A DNA stretch of 64,000 nucleotides from JANRLL01 sp033762715 (lineage in GTDB: Bacteria > Pseudomonadota > Alphaproteobacteria > Rickettsiales > SXRF01): assembly GCA_033762715.1 (NCBI GenBank), contig JANRLL010000001.1, forward strand, positions 62,001 to 126,000, given 5' to 3'. Every line of letters begins with the position of its first letter. The stretch's first letter is position 1. The notes under the pieces were generated by a model, which did no database searches, was not told the DNA's origin, and saw nothing but the letters and a program-made list of their open reading frames with translations. The position numbers and the translations under genes were made by a program. Below are positions 25,259-34,289 of the stretch, piece after piece.

Positions 25259-26653
25259 TTATACCAAGCTCTGTATGTAGCGTTTCACCGCATAGACATC
25301 ATTGCCAAGGCCATGCACACGTTCTGGCAGATTCAACAAATTACTCAGATGCACAGGTAAGCCCGGATGGATGCCGGTTGCTTTTTTGACGGCATCGGGG
25401 AATTTAGCGGGATGGGCGGTTGCGAGTAATACAAGGGCAGTGGCCGTATCGCTGCGACAATGCATACCTGCTGCATAACCAACGGCCGTATGGGGATCCA
25501 GCAGTTCACCGGTGCGCTGATAGACATCGCGAATGGTTGCTATTGTCTGCTCGTCATCCACGGCGCTGCTAGCAAATTCAGCACGCAGTTTATCTTGCAC
25601 TGTTTTGCTCAGCGATAAGGTTTTCTCTTGGCGCAAGCCCGTCATCAGGCGAGCAATCATATCACCATCGCGATCATGAAGATCAAACAAGAGACGTTCA
25701 AAGTTGCTGGAAATTTGAATATCCATGCTGGGGCTCAGCGTGGGGTGCACGCCGCGCATAGTATAGCTGCCGCTATCGACACAGCGTGCCAGAATATCGT
25801 TTTTATTAGTGGCGATAATCAGCTGATGGATGGGAAGGCCCATGCACTTGGCGATATAGCCGGCGTAAATATCACCGAAATTGCCGGTCGGCACCGAGAA
25901 ACTCACACGGCGTGCTGGCGCGCCCAATGCGAGCGCGGCATAAAAATAATAGACCACTTGGGCGAGGATGCGTGCCCAGTTGATAGAATTGACCGCGGTT
26001 AAATGCGTTGCTTCGCGAAAAGCGGCATCGCCAAAAAGCGTTTTCACAATATCCTGGCAATCGTCAAACGTGCCGTCGATGGCGATATTATGCACATTGG
26101 CATCGGCAATGGTGGTCATCTGCCGGCGCTGCACATCCGATACGCGGTCTTTTGGGTGTAGAATGACAATATCCATATTATTGCGGCCGCGGCAGCCAGC
26201 AATAGCCGCTGATCCGGTATCGCCGGAGGTGGCGCCAATCACCACGACCTTTTGCTGTTTCTTGCTTAGAATATAATCCAGCAAACGACCTAAGAATTGC
26301 AGCGCGAAATCTTTGAATGCCAGCGTAGGGCCATGAAATAATTCCAGCACGAAACTATGCGCATCGAGCTGCTTGAGAGGGGCAATCGCATCATGGCGGA
26401 AGGTGCTATAGGATTCTGCGATGATATGTTGCAGCGCTTCCGGCTCGATGCTGTCGCCGGTGAAGCGTGCAATAATGCGATAGGCCAGCTCAGGATAGGA
26501 CAAGGCGGCAAGATCGGCAATTTCAGCGGTTGAGAAAATAGGAATGTCGTTAGGTACGTACAGCCCGCCATCCGATGCGAGTCCGGCCAATACCACTTCA
26601 TCAAAGGCAAGTGCCGGTGCTTTGCCGCGGGTAGAAACGTAATGCAGTGTCAC
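25259..26653 (-). CDS. thrC: Threonine synthase
   Basis: 464 residues, PLP-dependent fold II. The PLP lysine is in HGPTLAFKDFALQFLGR near residue 115. Typical N-terminus (YVSTRGKAPALAFDEVVLAGLASDGGLYVP), VVIGATSGDTGSAAIAGCRG and VPTGNFGDIYAGYIA are present. It converts O-phosphohomoserine to threonine in the cytosol. Its start overlaps the M32 peptidase stop by four bases. Confidence 0.95.
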   Translation of the reverse strand: MTLHYVSTRGKAPALAFDEVVLAGLASDGGLYVPNDIPIFSTAEIADLAALSYPELAYRIIARFTGDSIEPEALQHIIAESYSTFRHDAIAPLKQLDAHSFVLELFHGPTLAFKDFALQFLGRLLDYILSKKQQKVVVIGATSGDTGSAAIAGCRGRNNMDIVILHPKDRVSDVQRRQMTTIADANVHNIAIDGTFDDCQDIVKTLFGDAAFREATHLTAVNSINWARILAQVVYYFYAALALGAPARRVSFSVPTGNFGDIYAGYIAKCMGLPIHQLIIATNKNDILARCVDSGSYTMRGVHPTLSPSMDIQISSNFERLLFDLHDRDGDMIARLMTGLRQEKTLSLSKTVQDKLRAEFASSAVDDEQTIATIRDVYQRTGELLDPHTAVGYAAGMHCRSDTATALVLLATAHPAKFPDAVKKATGIHPGLPVHLSNLLNLPERVHGLGNDVYAVKRYIQSLV

Positions 26654-28140
26654 GATGAACCTAAATAGCGATGTTTCAAGTGCTCTTTATATACTGACAC
26701 ATCAAGCGTTTGGCCAGTGGCATGTTTGAGCAATTCTATCGCGGTCAACTTGGAGCCTTGCGAATGCACATTCTCTCTAAGCCATTTATATAGATGAATA
26801 AACTCACCTTTTTGGATCTTCTCAGACAGGTTGGGGATCGCTTTTCGCGCGGCCGCAAAGAGTTGGGCTGCGATAATGGCACCCATCGTATAGGTCGGGA
26901 AATAACCAAAAGCACCATCGGGCCAGTGAATATCCTGCATGCAGCCTTGTGCATCATTGTCGGGGGTGATGCCCAGCAATTCCTTCATGCCTGCACGCCA
27001 GGCTTCCGGTAAATCGGCTACGGATAAGCTGCCGGCAATCATTTGCTTTTCCAACCGGTAGCGCAGGATAATATGCGCGGGATAGGTTGCTTCATCGGCA
27101 TCAACACGAATTAGGCTGGGTTGCACGCGCGTCATCAGTCGGAAAATATTATCCGCACTCCACTCCGGCCCCGATACGCCTAACTGTTTGCCAATGACAG
27201 GTGCAGCAAAGGTAAGAAAATCGCGGCTGATGCAAAGCTGCATTTCAGTGAGCAGCGATTGGCTTTCATGGAAGGCCATACCGCGCGCTTCGCCTACGGG
27301 CAGATTGCGCCAAGCAGCTGGCAGTCCCATCTCATAAAGCGCATGGCCGCTTTCATGCATAACGCCAAAGAAGCCGGATAGAAAATCCTCTTCATCATAG
27401 CGCGTGGTAAGCCGTATATCGCCAGGTACGCCACCGCAAAACGGATGGGTGCTTTCATCCAAGCGACCACGCGTGAAATCAAATCCAAGCAACTGCATAA
27501 AATGCAGGCCCAATGCTTTTTGCTTAGCGGTTGGAAAATGCCCTTGAATAGGCAAAGGTGCTGGCAGTGATTGTTGGCGTTCCATGACGGATTGGATAAA
27601 GCTTGGTAAAAAGCCCGCTAGATCATTAAAGAGTGGATCGAGTAATGCCTGGCTGGTGCCAGGATCATATTGATCGAGCAGCGCGTCATAAGCGGAGATG
27701 CCTAAGGCCTGTGCTTTGGCCTGTGCCACTTCACGCACCAATGACAGCACTCGTTCCTGATAGGGAAGGAAGGCTTTAAAGTTATTAGTTTTGCGCGCGA
27801 CACGCCAAAACTGTTCGGACTCGACGCAGGCTTTGGTAAAGGCGCTCACCAAATCGGCCGGCACCGCCGTTTCATGGTGCCAGCTGCGTTTCATCTCGCG
27901 CAGGTTTGCTTGTTGCCAGCTATCGAGCTCGCTGCTATCGGCCTTGGCAAACCACTCAGCCAATGCGGGTTGCGTGATAATTTCATGCGCGGTTTCGGCG
28001 AGCGCTCCCAGTTGTTCGGCGCGCGTATCACCGCTATTTTCTGGCATCATGGTCGCATTGTCCCAACCGAGGATGGCGCTTGCGCCTTTGAGTGCGAAAT
28101 AGCGACGAAAACTGGACTCTAACTGTTGGTATGCGGTCAT
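26650..28140 (-). CDS. M32 family metallocarboxypeptidase (Taq-type)
   Basis: 496 residues, full length for the family. The zinc site HESGHALYEMG (HExxH) is near residue 262 with the second-shell segment HESQSLLTEMQ further on, and HPFCGGVPGDIRLTTRYDE is a family signature. It removes C-terminal residues from peptides in the cytosol. It overlaps thrC downstream and surf1 upstream by four bases each, so surf1-M32-thrC is one translationally coupled unit. Confidence 0.92.
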   Translation of the reverse strand: MTAYQQLESSFRRYFALKGASAILGWDNATMMPENSGDTRAEQLGALAETAHEIITQPALAEWFAKADSSELDSWQQANLREMKRSWHHETAVPADLVSAFTKACVESEQFWRVARKTNNFKAFLPYQERVLSLVREVAQAKAQALGISAYDALLDQYDPGTSQALLDPLFNDLAGFLPSFIQSVMERQQSLPAPLPIQGHFPTAKQKALGLHFMQLLGFDFTRGRLDESTHPFCGGVPGDIRLTTRYDEEDFLSGFFGVMHESGHALYEMGLPAAWRNLPVGEARGMAFHESQSLLTEMQLCISRDFLTFAAPVIGKQLGVSGPEWSADNIFRLMTRVQPSLIRVDADEATYPAHIILRYRLEKQMIAGSLSVADLPEAWRAGMKELLGITPDNDAQGCMQDIHWPDGAFGYFPTYTMGAIIAAQLFAAARKAIPNLSEKIQKGEFIHLYKWLRENVHSQGSKLTAIELLKHATGQTLDVSVYKEHLKHRYLGSS

Positions 28141-28814
28141 GGACGCGGCACACGATGATAGATAGCAAACATAATCAGCCCAATGATCATCAAGCTATAC
28201 CAGGTGATGGCATAATGCAGGTGGTCGTTGCGCAGTTGAATAAGGCTATCGCGCGGAATCGGAAATACATTGGCTTCATGTTTACCTGTTGCCTCAATCA
28301 CCAGCGGTATGAGTGGCTTACCGACCAGCTGTGAAATCTGTTCCAAATCTTCATAAAACCATACGTTTTTCTCGACTTGGTTATCGGGCAAGAATAGGCG
28401 CTTATCGCGGGCAGGCCGCAGCACACCTTGTACCGTTTGCGTATCGCCGGTGGTCGCATAATTACTACCTTTAGGGGCAAAGCCACGATTGACTAGAATC
28501 ACACGGCCATCATCATCCAATTCAAACGGGGCGTAGATAAAAAAGCCATTTTCTGCGCCTTGGATTTTACCCACCACATGTAATTCATGCTGGGGCAGAA
28601 ATTTGCCGGTCAGCGCTACATTGCGGTATACCAGCCTATCAATCTGTTCGGGCAGATTACCCAAGGTTGGCAAGGCTTGCCCTTCAGCAATCATTTGATT
28701 GAGGTTGTTTTTCCATTGCAGGCGCATCATCTGCCAGCTGCCCAGGCTACCTAAGAGTAACGTAGCGCTGATAATAAAAAGCAGCGGTACCAGTGTCGGT
28801 TTACGGAAGGCCAT
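28137..28814 (-). CDS. SURF1-family cytochrome c oxidase assembly protein
   Basis: 225 residues with transmembrane helices at both ends (LVPLLFIISATLLLGSLGSWQ; HYAITWYSLMIIGLIMFAIYH) and a periplasmic domain between them. SURF1 motifs are GSWQMMRLQWK, YRNVALTGKFL, ILVNRGFAP and LRNDHLHYAITWY. It helps insert heme a into subunit I of aa3-type oxidase. The usual upstream cox genes are not in this window because the gene opens its transcript here. Confidence 0.92.
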   Translation of the reverse strand: MAFRKPTLVPLLFIISATLLLGSLGSWQMMRLQWKNNLNQMIAEGQALPTLGNLPEQIDRLVYRNVALTGKFLPQHELHVVGKIQGAENGFFIYAPFELDDDGRVILVNRGFAPKGSNYATTGDTQTVQGVLRPARDKRLFLPDNQVEKNVWFYEDLEQISQLVGKPLIPLVIEATGKHEANVFPIPRDSLIQLRNDHLHYAITWYSLMIIGLIMFAIYHRVPRP

Positions 28815-28958
28815 AACATCTCCTTGAGGTCATATAGATAAGCACTCTCCCTATGTAGTGCTAAAATGGCGCGGAGTAAAGATTCCTTGAACCTTATGTT
28901 TTTGGCACTATATTAGGCCTCCAACCGTTTATAACCGCAGATATTAAGGAGAATTAGG

Positions 28959-29597
28959 ATGAGCGTTTTGATTGGTAAACAGGCCCCCGATTTCACTGCT
29001 AAGGCAGTTATGGCTGATAACAGCATCGAAGAAAACTTTAACCTCCTTAGCTATTTGGGTATTAAAAAAGATGCGAGTGGCAAAGTAACCAAACCAGGAA
29101 AAGTAGGCGTTTTATTCTTCTACCCGCTTGATTTCACATTTGTGTGTCCATCAGAAATCATTGCGTTTAACAACCGTATCAAAGAATTCAAACTCCGCAA
29201 AACCGAAGTGATCGCCGTGTCGGTTGATTCACACTTCACCCATTTGGCGTGGAAAAATACCCCTGTTGAAAAAGGCGGTATTGGTAATGTGCAATTCCCA
29301 ATGGTGGCCGATCTTACCAAGTCTATCTCACGCGATTATGACGTGCTGATGGGTGGCGCCGTGTCGCTGCGTGGCACCTTCCTTATCGATGGTTCGGGCG
29401 TGGTGCGCCACCAGGTGGTCAACGATCTACCCCTGGGTCGCAACGTAGATGAAGCGCTGCGTATGGTTGATGCGCTGCAATTCCATGAAGAGCATGGCGA
29501 AGTATGCCCTGCTGGCTGGAACCGCGGCGAAGAAGGTATGCAAGCAGACGCAGCAGGCGTTGCGAAATACCTAAAAAACAACGCAGGTAAACTATAA
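28959..29597 (+). CDS. Typical 2-Cys peroxiredoxin (AhpC/TSA)
   Basis: 212 residues. The peroxidatic Cys is at residue 63 (FTFVCPSEI) and the resolving Cys is in EVCPAGWNRG near residue 185. SLRGTFLIDGSGVVRHQVVNDLPLGRNVDEALRMVDALQ is diagnostic of the large, decameric class. AAGGAGAATTAGG precedes the start. It is distinct from AhpC at 11.1-11.7 kb and lies close to trxB, so thioredoxin is its probable reductant. Confidence 0.93.
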   Translation: MSVLIGKQAPDFTAKAVMADNSIEENFNLLSYLGIKKDASGKVTKPGKVGVLFFYPLDFTFVCPSEIIAFNNRIKEFKLRKTEVIAVSVDSHFTHLAWKNTPVEKGGIGNVQFPMVADLTKSISRDYDVLMGGAVSLRGTFLIDGSGVVRHQVVNDLPLGRNVDEALRMVDALQFHEEHGEVCPAGWNRGEEGMQADAAGVAKYLKNNAGKL

Positions 29598-29607
29598 TCT
29601 TTAACAA

Positions 29608-29644
29608 GGAACTAGCCTGTAACGCTCGGTTACGGGCTAGTTCC
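29608..29644 (+). terminator. Strong hairpin between peroxiredoxin and DUF305 genes
   Basis: GGAACTAGCC (29608-29617) and GTAAC pair with GTTAC and GGCTAGTTCC (29635-29644), 15 pairs with one T/G mismatch. No uniform T-run follows, so it may be a weak terminator or an attenuator that lets some transcription into the next genes. Confidence 0.6.
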
Positions 29645-29662
29645 ACATCATTTTGGAATCCT

Positions 29663-30325
29663 ATGAAACATCTCCTAATGCTATCGCTTGTTGTCGGGTT
29701 GCTGTCTGCTCCGGCATTGGCGTCCAATGCCCATGAACATGCAATGTCTTCACCCACTAAGGCGTCTGTCAAAAAGCAGCCAACGGTGAAAGCCTATATG
29801 AGTGCCATGGAGCGTATGCACCATGATATGAACATTATGTATAGCGGCAATGCCGATGTGGATTTTGCACGTGGTATGGTACCGCATCACCAGGGCGCGG
29901 TGGATATGGCTAATGTGTTGCTTGCGCATTCGAAGGATAAAACCTTGCGCACGCTGGCTCAGCGTATTGTGATCTGGCAAGAAGTTGAAATCGGTATCAT
30001 GAAACGTTGGCTGAACGCGAAAGACAGCTATTCGAAAACCAGCTGCGATTGCGATGCTGAAACAACCAAAGCCTATAAAGAAGCGATGAACACGATGCAT
30101 CACGATATGAATATTGCCTATACGGGCAATGTCGATATTGATTTTGTAAACGGTATGATTCCGCATCACCAAGGCGCTATTGATATGGCGTGGGTGTTGA
30201 TTAAAGCTGGTGTAGACCCTGAGCTGCGCGCGATTGCACACGACATTATCCGTTCACAAGAGCAAGAAATTGCTTTGATGAAGGAGTGGCTCAAAACACA
30301 TCAAACCAGCAAAGGCACGAAGTAA
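29663..30325 (+). CDS. Exported protein with two tandem DUF305 domains
   Basis: 220 residues. A cleavable signal peptide is likely (MKHLLMLSLVVGLLSAPALAS). Two internal repeats follow. Each has MHHDMNI-YxGN-D-DF--GM-PHHQGA-DMA (about residues 50-80 and 150-180), then an E..IG/ALMKxWL helix. The repeated Met/His clusters suggest metal (copper) handling, but the family's function is not established. Between the repeats, SCDCD may also bind metal. It overlaps trxB by one base (TAATG), so an oxidative or metal stress role fits the neighbourhood. Confidence 0.85.
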   Translation: MKHLLMLSLVVGLLSAPALASNAHEHAMSSPTKASVKKQPTVKAYMSAMERMHHDMNIMYSGNADVDFARGMVPHHQGAVDMANVLLAHSKDKTLRTLAQRIVIWQEVEIGIMKRWLNAKDSYSKTSCDCDAETTKAYKEAMNTMHHDMNIAYTGNVDIDFVNGMIPHHQGAIDMAWVLIKAGVDPELRAIAHDIIRSQEQEIALMKEWLKTHQTSKGTK

Positions 30326-31263
30326 TGGCTGAGCATCGCACGAAGGTTTTAATTATTGGCTCAGGCGCCGCGGGTTGCACAGCTGCGATTTATGCGGCGC
30401 GCGCCTCACTGGCGCCGATTATGGTGCACGGATTGCAGCCAGGCGGTCAGTTGACTATTACCACCGATGTAGAGAATTTTCCTGGCTTTGAACATGCGGT
30501 GCAAGGTCCATGGCTCATGGAGCAAATGGAAAAGCAAGCAGCCCATGTAGGCACTACCATTATTCACGACACCATTGCTAGCGTCGATCTTTCTAAGCGC
30601 CCTTTTACGGCAGTTGGCGAATCGGGCGACAGCTACGTAAGCGATACGTTGGTGGTGGCAACCGGTGCCACGGCGCGTTGGCTGGGTATGGATAGCGAAA
30701 AGAAATTCTCTGGCTTTGGTATTTCGGCCTGTGCCACCTGCGATGGATTCTTTTTCAAAGGCAAAGAGGTGGTGGTATTTGGCGGTGGCAATAGTGCGGT
30801 GGAAGAGGCGCTGTATTTGGCCAATCTAGCCAGCAAAGTGACGTTGATTCATCGCCGCGATAGTTTGCGCGCGGAAAAAATTGCGCAGGATCGCCTATTT
30901 AAAAACCCCAAAGTCTCTGTCATTTGGGACAGTGTAGCGGAAGAATTTGTAGGCACTGAAAATCCAAATTCGTTGACCGGTGTTCGTATCAAAAACGTAA
31001 AAACCGGTGCGGTGAGTGAAGTGACCTGTGATGGCGCCTTCATCGCGATTGGCCACACGCCTAATACCGAGTTATTTAAAGGTAAACTGGACATGGATAG
31101 TGAGGGCTATGTAGTCACCACGCCAGGCAGCACCAAAACCAATATTCCAGGCGTGTTTGCCGCGGGCGACGTACAGGATAAAATATTCCGCCAGGCCGTG
31201 ACCGCCGCTGGCACCGGTTGCATGGCGGCACTGGAAGCCGAACGGTTTTTATCAGGGCACTAA
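30325..31263 (+). CDS. trxB: Thioredoxin reductase
   Basis: 312 residues from the ATG at 30325, which overlaps the DUF305 stop. FAD-binding GSGAAGCTAA (near residue 12), GGQLTITTDVENFPGF, redox-active ACATCDGFFFKGKEV (CxxC near residue 136), NADPH-binding GGGNSAVEEAL and C-terminal GVFAAGDVQD. It transfers electrons from NADPH to thioredoxin, which serves peroxiredoxins such as that encoded just upstream. Confidence 0.95.
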   Translation: MAEHRTKVLIIGSGAAGCTAAIYAARASLAPIMVHGLQPGGQLTITTDVENFPGFEHAVQGPWLMEQMEKQAAHVGTTIIHDTIASVDLSKRPFTAVGESGDSYVSDTLVVATGATARWLGMDSEKKFSGFGISACATCDGFFFKGKEVVVFGGGNSAVEEALYLANLASKVTLIHRRDSLRAEKIAQDRLFKNPKVSVIWDSVAEEFVGTENPNSLTGVRIKNVKTGAVSEVTCDGAFIAIGHTPNTELFKGKLDMDSEGYVVTTPGSTKTNIPGVFAAGDVQDKIFRQAVTAAGTGCMAALEAERFLSGH

Positions 31264-31274
31264 GGTAGCGATAT

Positions 31275-32174
31275 ATGATGGACTGGGACAAGCTGCGGAT
31301 TTTTCATACGGTCGCCAGCGTCCATAGTTTCACGCGCGCCGGCCAAGTGCTTAATCTCAGCCAATCGGCCATCAGTCGTCAAATCAGTGCTTTGGAAGAA
31401 AGCCTGCATGTGTCGCTCTTTAACCGCCATGCGCGCGGGCTGGTACTTACCGAGCAGGGCGAGATTTTATTTAAAACCGTGGGTGATGTATTTACGCGCT
31501 TATCGGCGGCGGAGAATGCCTTGCTGGAAAGTAAGGAGCGTCCGCGCGGTCCGCTTAAAATCACCGTGCCTACCGCCATTGGCACTATGTGGTTGGTGCC
31601 GCGTATGCGCGAATTTTGTGATCTGTACCCTGAGATCGACGTAACGATGATAGCCAGCGATCGTGAGTTGGATTTGATCAAGCGTGAAGCGGATGTGGCG
31701 ATTCGTTTGTTTCCGGCGCGTCATCCTGATTTGGTGCAAAAAAAGCTAACCTCACTTAATAACTCGCTCTATGCCTCGAAAGAATATCTACGTGTGCATG
31801 GTACGCCAAAGAAGCTGCAAGACCTCTCCGCGCATCGCTTGGTGGTGTATGCGGAAGAAGATCGCGTGCCCTTCGATGAAATTAACTGGGTGCTAAAGAC
31901 AACCAAGGTGCGTGACCTACAACCCTATTTTCGCATCAATAGTTTACGCGGTATTTTAAAGGCAGTGGAAAGCAGTATTGGCATTGCTGGCCTGCCGGAC
32001 TATATGGTGCATGATGCGGTGGGGTTGGTGCGCGTATTGCCCGACTTTAAAGGCCCGATGACCGATATGTATTACACCTATTCGGTTGAGCTTAGAAACT
32101 CGAAAAGAATAAGAGTTTTCAAAGAGTTCATCATCAGAAAGCTGCAAGAAGATGGTTGGAATACGGCCTCGTAG
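31275..32174 (+). CDS. LysR-type transcriptional regulator
   Basis: 299 residues with N-terminal HTH (SFTRAGQVLNLSQSAISRQISALEE, residues 18-42) and a substrate-binding domain. No pair of conserved cysteines as in OxyR is seen, so the inducer is unknown. It follows trxB by 11 bases, a neighbourhood repeated across alphaproteobacteria, and may control trxB or the peroxiredoxin. A good terminator follows at 32309. Confidence 0.88.
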   Translation: MMDWDKLRIFHTVASVHSFTRAGQVLNLSQSAISRQISALEESLHVSLFNRHARGLVLTEQGEILFKTVGDVFTRLSAAENALLESKERPRGPLKITVPTAIGTMWLVPRMREFCDLYPEIDVTMIASDRELDLIKREADVAIRLFPARHPDLVQKKLTSLNNSLYASKEYLRVHGTPKKLQDLSAHRLVVYAEEDRVPFDEINWVLKTTKVRDLQPYFRINSLRGILKAVESSIGIAGLPDYMVHDAVGLVRVLPDFKGPMTDMYYTYSVELRNSKRIRVFKEFIIRKLQEDGWNTAS

Positions 32175-32308
32175 CTATGCATTTTGCGCATAGCTAGCTT
32201 GCGCGATCCCTTATTCTCAAGCGCTCTAAAATCGTTACTATCTGCTTATAAAGTAGGCAATTGCCTGCCATGGGTATTATGCCCATCCTCCCCTGTTATT
32301 TTATTTTT

Positions 32309-32334
32309 AGCCCCACTTCGGTGGGGCTTTTTTT
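32309..32334 (+). terminator. Rho-independent terminator after the trxB-lysR unit
   Basis: AGCCCCAC (32309-32316), UUCG loop, GTGGGGCT (32321-32328), then a T-run to 32334. The stable cUUCGg-like tetraloop and GC-rich stem make this a strong terminator for rightward transcription. The T-run touches the stop codon of the leftward 546-residue gene. Confidence 0.93.
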
Positions 32335-33973
32335 ATAAAATAATAAGAGGCTCGCGCCCTGAATTGGCTTTGCGTTTTTCTTCTAACCGAGGCACCATGT
32401 CTACACGTTCCTGGCGGCGGGTAGCATAACGATCAGGCGCCTTGCCATAATCTTCAATATCGCGTCTGACGAAATGTTCTAGCTGATGGGCTTCTTCAAC
32501 GGTGTGCTTCAAGGCTTTGCATAGGCCTTCATCCACCTCTTGCAGATTACTGATAGCTTTGAGCAGTTTGGTGTGTACCTGGTTAGGGTGTCTGGGGCTA
32601 TTGGCCTCAATGGCTGTGCGCAGCTCTTTTCGCTCATCGGCGCTGATATAACTGCTGAATGTTGCAAGTGCTTCCTTATAGAGAAATTCGACAAACTCAC
32701 TGCCGGCTAAGGCCGCTTCTAACGGATATTCTTCGGGCTTGCGCTTAGTAAGGCCTAAATTTTCATGAATGGTACTATAGGCATAGACAGGATGCTTGAC
32801 CTTGCCTTCCCCTTTTTTATCGGATTTGATACGGGCCATATGATAATTCACACCAGTAGCGCATTCCAACATTTGGTTTTGTAGCGGGGCATCATGAGTC
32901 AGCAAAATAAAGACACTGTTTTTAGGGTCGGTGATCGTGGGTAGATTACCCGTATATAAGTCGAGATAGGAGCGATCGCCGGTATTGAAATGGCTTTTGT
33001 CCAACATATCTTTGGCCATGTTACCTAATACGGGTTTTTGATCCCACGGCCATAAGGAGGTCATACGGATGGCTTGCAAGGCCTCGGGTGTTTCCCACAC
33101 CTTGGGAATGTGCGTAAACGGCATATCGGCATAATGCTGAGAAGACGCTTTAAGCACTGCGCTATGTAAGGTTTCGCGAGCAAGCGCATTAGGCGTGGCG
33201 CCCATTTGCTTGGCAATCTCTGGTTGGAATTGCGTGGCCATTGTATGCATATAAGCTTTAGCGATTTGCATCGCTTTAACCATTTCCAGCATGAAGCCTT
33301 TTTCGTCCTTGCGGCTATTGTTTTTATCCAGCAAGGGCAGATTATCCATTTTTTCCCGCCAGCTTGCCATAACCCTATCGGCCGCTTCATTCAGTGTCGC
33401 ATCTTTAAAAAGATAATGATTACCATCGCTTCTAACGAGACGCAGGCTAATGTCTTGTGGCGAGTGAACCGATTTGCCTTGGATGGTTTCAATTCCGCGC
33501 TCTTGACAGATTTCAAAGGCTTTAGTGCGAATTTCATCGCTGATCTGTTCTGCGGCCTCGATCATAGGCGTTACGAGTTTGGGAAAAATTTCTGTGGCTA
33601 ATTGTTTTTTAAAATCACGGCAGGTGCGGGTTTGAATCACTTGCGACCAGGATTCGTGATCGTGCAGAAACTGCCCAAATTGGCTGGAAGGATCATCGAG
33701 TGCGGAAAGAAGGTGGCGTGCTGCAACATTGGCTTTCTCGTGCACGCCTTGTTCGGTATCCACCACTACTAGCTTGCGTCTCTGGCTGCGGTCATAAAGT
33801 TGCTTAAGTGCTGTCAGCGCTTTATAGGGCTGTCCGCCCAATTCTGCGCAGGCATCTACCGCCACATACAGATTATACATCCGCTTAGCTTCGGTTGGCA
33901 GTGGACCTAAATCGGGTGAGGATGTAGTAGCGGACGCCTGAGGCTTTTCTTTTTGCTTATGTTTTTTTGCCAC
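32333..33973 (-). CDS. Unrecognised 546-residue protein, possible PIN-like motif
   Basis: No family recognised. The start is the GTG at 33973, which overlaps the stop of the 71-residue gene by one base (TAGTG), so the two are coupled. Residues 1-30 are basic and disordered. LYVAVDACAEL (35-45) and LVVVDTEQGV (68-77) are hydrophobic strands ending in Asp. FILLTHDAPLQNQ (355-367) looks like the C-terminal PIN-domain motif with Asp before a small-polar pair. The distances are too great for a normal single PIN domain, so this may be coincidence or a large insertion. Residues 420-520 are helical and charged. No signal peptide or membrane segment. Confidence 0.7.
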   Translation of the reverse strand: MAKKHKQKEKPQASATTSSPDLGPLPTEAKRMYNLYVAVDACAELGGQPYKALTALKQLYDRSQRRKLVVVDTEQGVHEKANVAARHLLSALDDPSSQFGQFLHDHESWSQVIQTRTCRDFKKQLATEIFPKLVTPMIEAAEQISDEIRTKAFEICQERGIETIQGKSVHSPQDISLRLVRSDGNHYLFKDATLNEAADRVMASWREKMDNLPLLDKNNSRKDEKGFMLEMVKAMQIAKAYMHTMATQFQPEIAKQMGATPNALARETLHSAVLKASSQHYADMPFTHIPKVWETPEALQAIRMTSLWPWDQKPVLGNMAKDMLDKSHFNTGDRSYLDLYTGNLPTITDPKNSVFILLTHDAPLQNQMLECATGVNYHMARIKSDKKGEGKVKHPVYAYSTIHENLGLTKRKPEEYPLEAALAGSEFVEFLYKEALATFSSYISADERKELRTAIEANSPRHPNQVHTKLLKAISNLQEVDEGLCKALKHTVEEAHQLEHFVRRDIEDYGKAPDRYATRRQERVDMVPRLEEKRKANSGREPLIIL

Positions 33974-34188
33974 TAGATTTCGCCCTCATCATATAAAAGG
34001 GCATCGAGTCGGCTCATGGTTTCGCGTGATTTATCTGCGTCAGGTTGATACAGCCCGAAGCCATGTTGTTGCATAAGCGCTTGCAGTTGTTCGAAATGGT
34101 CCACGTGCAATTTCGCGGCGGCATCACGCCAGCCGATATGGCCTTCGCTTAAAGCGCGCAATACATCTTTCGGTGTATTGAGAAACAT
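33973..34188 (-). CDS. Small protein coupled to the 546-residue gene, antitoxin-like
   Basis: 71 residues. The segment ALSEGHIGWRDAAAKLHVDHFEQLQALMQQHGF (residues 12-44) resembles the helical core of UPF0175-type antitoxins (short helix, then AAxxLxVxxxExLxxLxxxxG). A charged C-terminal tail follows (YQPDADKSRETMSRLDALLYDEGEI), like the toxin-binding tails of small antitoxins. The length, the position upstream and the one-base overlap (TAGTG) fit a toxin-antitoxin operon. The likeness is weak and the identity is unproven. Confidence 0.6.
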   Translation of the reverse strand: MFLNTPKDVLRALSEGHIGWRDAAAKLHVDHFEQLQALMQQHGFGLYQPDADKSRETMSRLDALLYDEGEI

Positions 34189-34289
34189 AGGATCGTATCC
34201 AGCTCTGAGTGAGTATGGATAAGATTGTAACTTTTTGTACAGCGTTTGGAAATGTATTAATTGGCTGAATATTAAAAAATATTAACGTA

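Noticed and set aside
32309..32334. Bidirectional terminator for the 546-residue gene
   Set aside because: The leftward RNA has no T-run after the stem, so it serves only rightward transcription.
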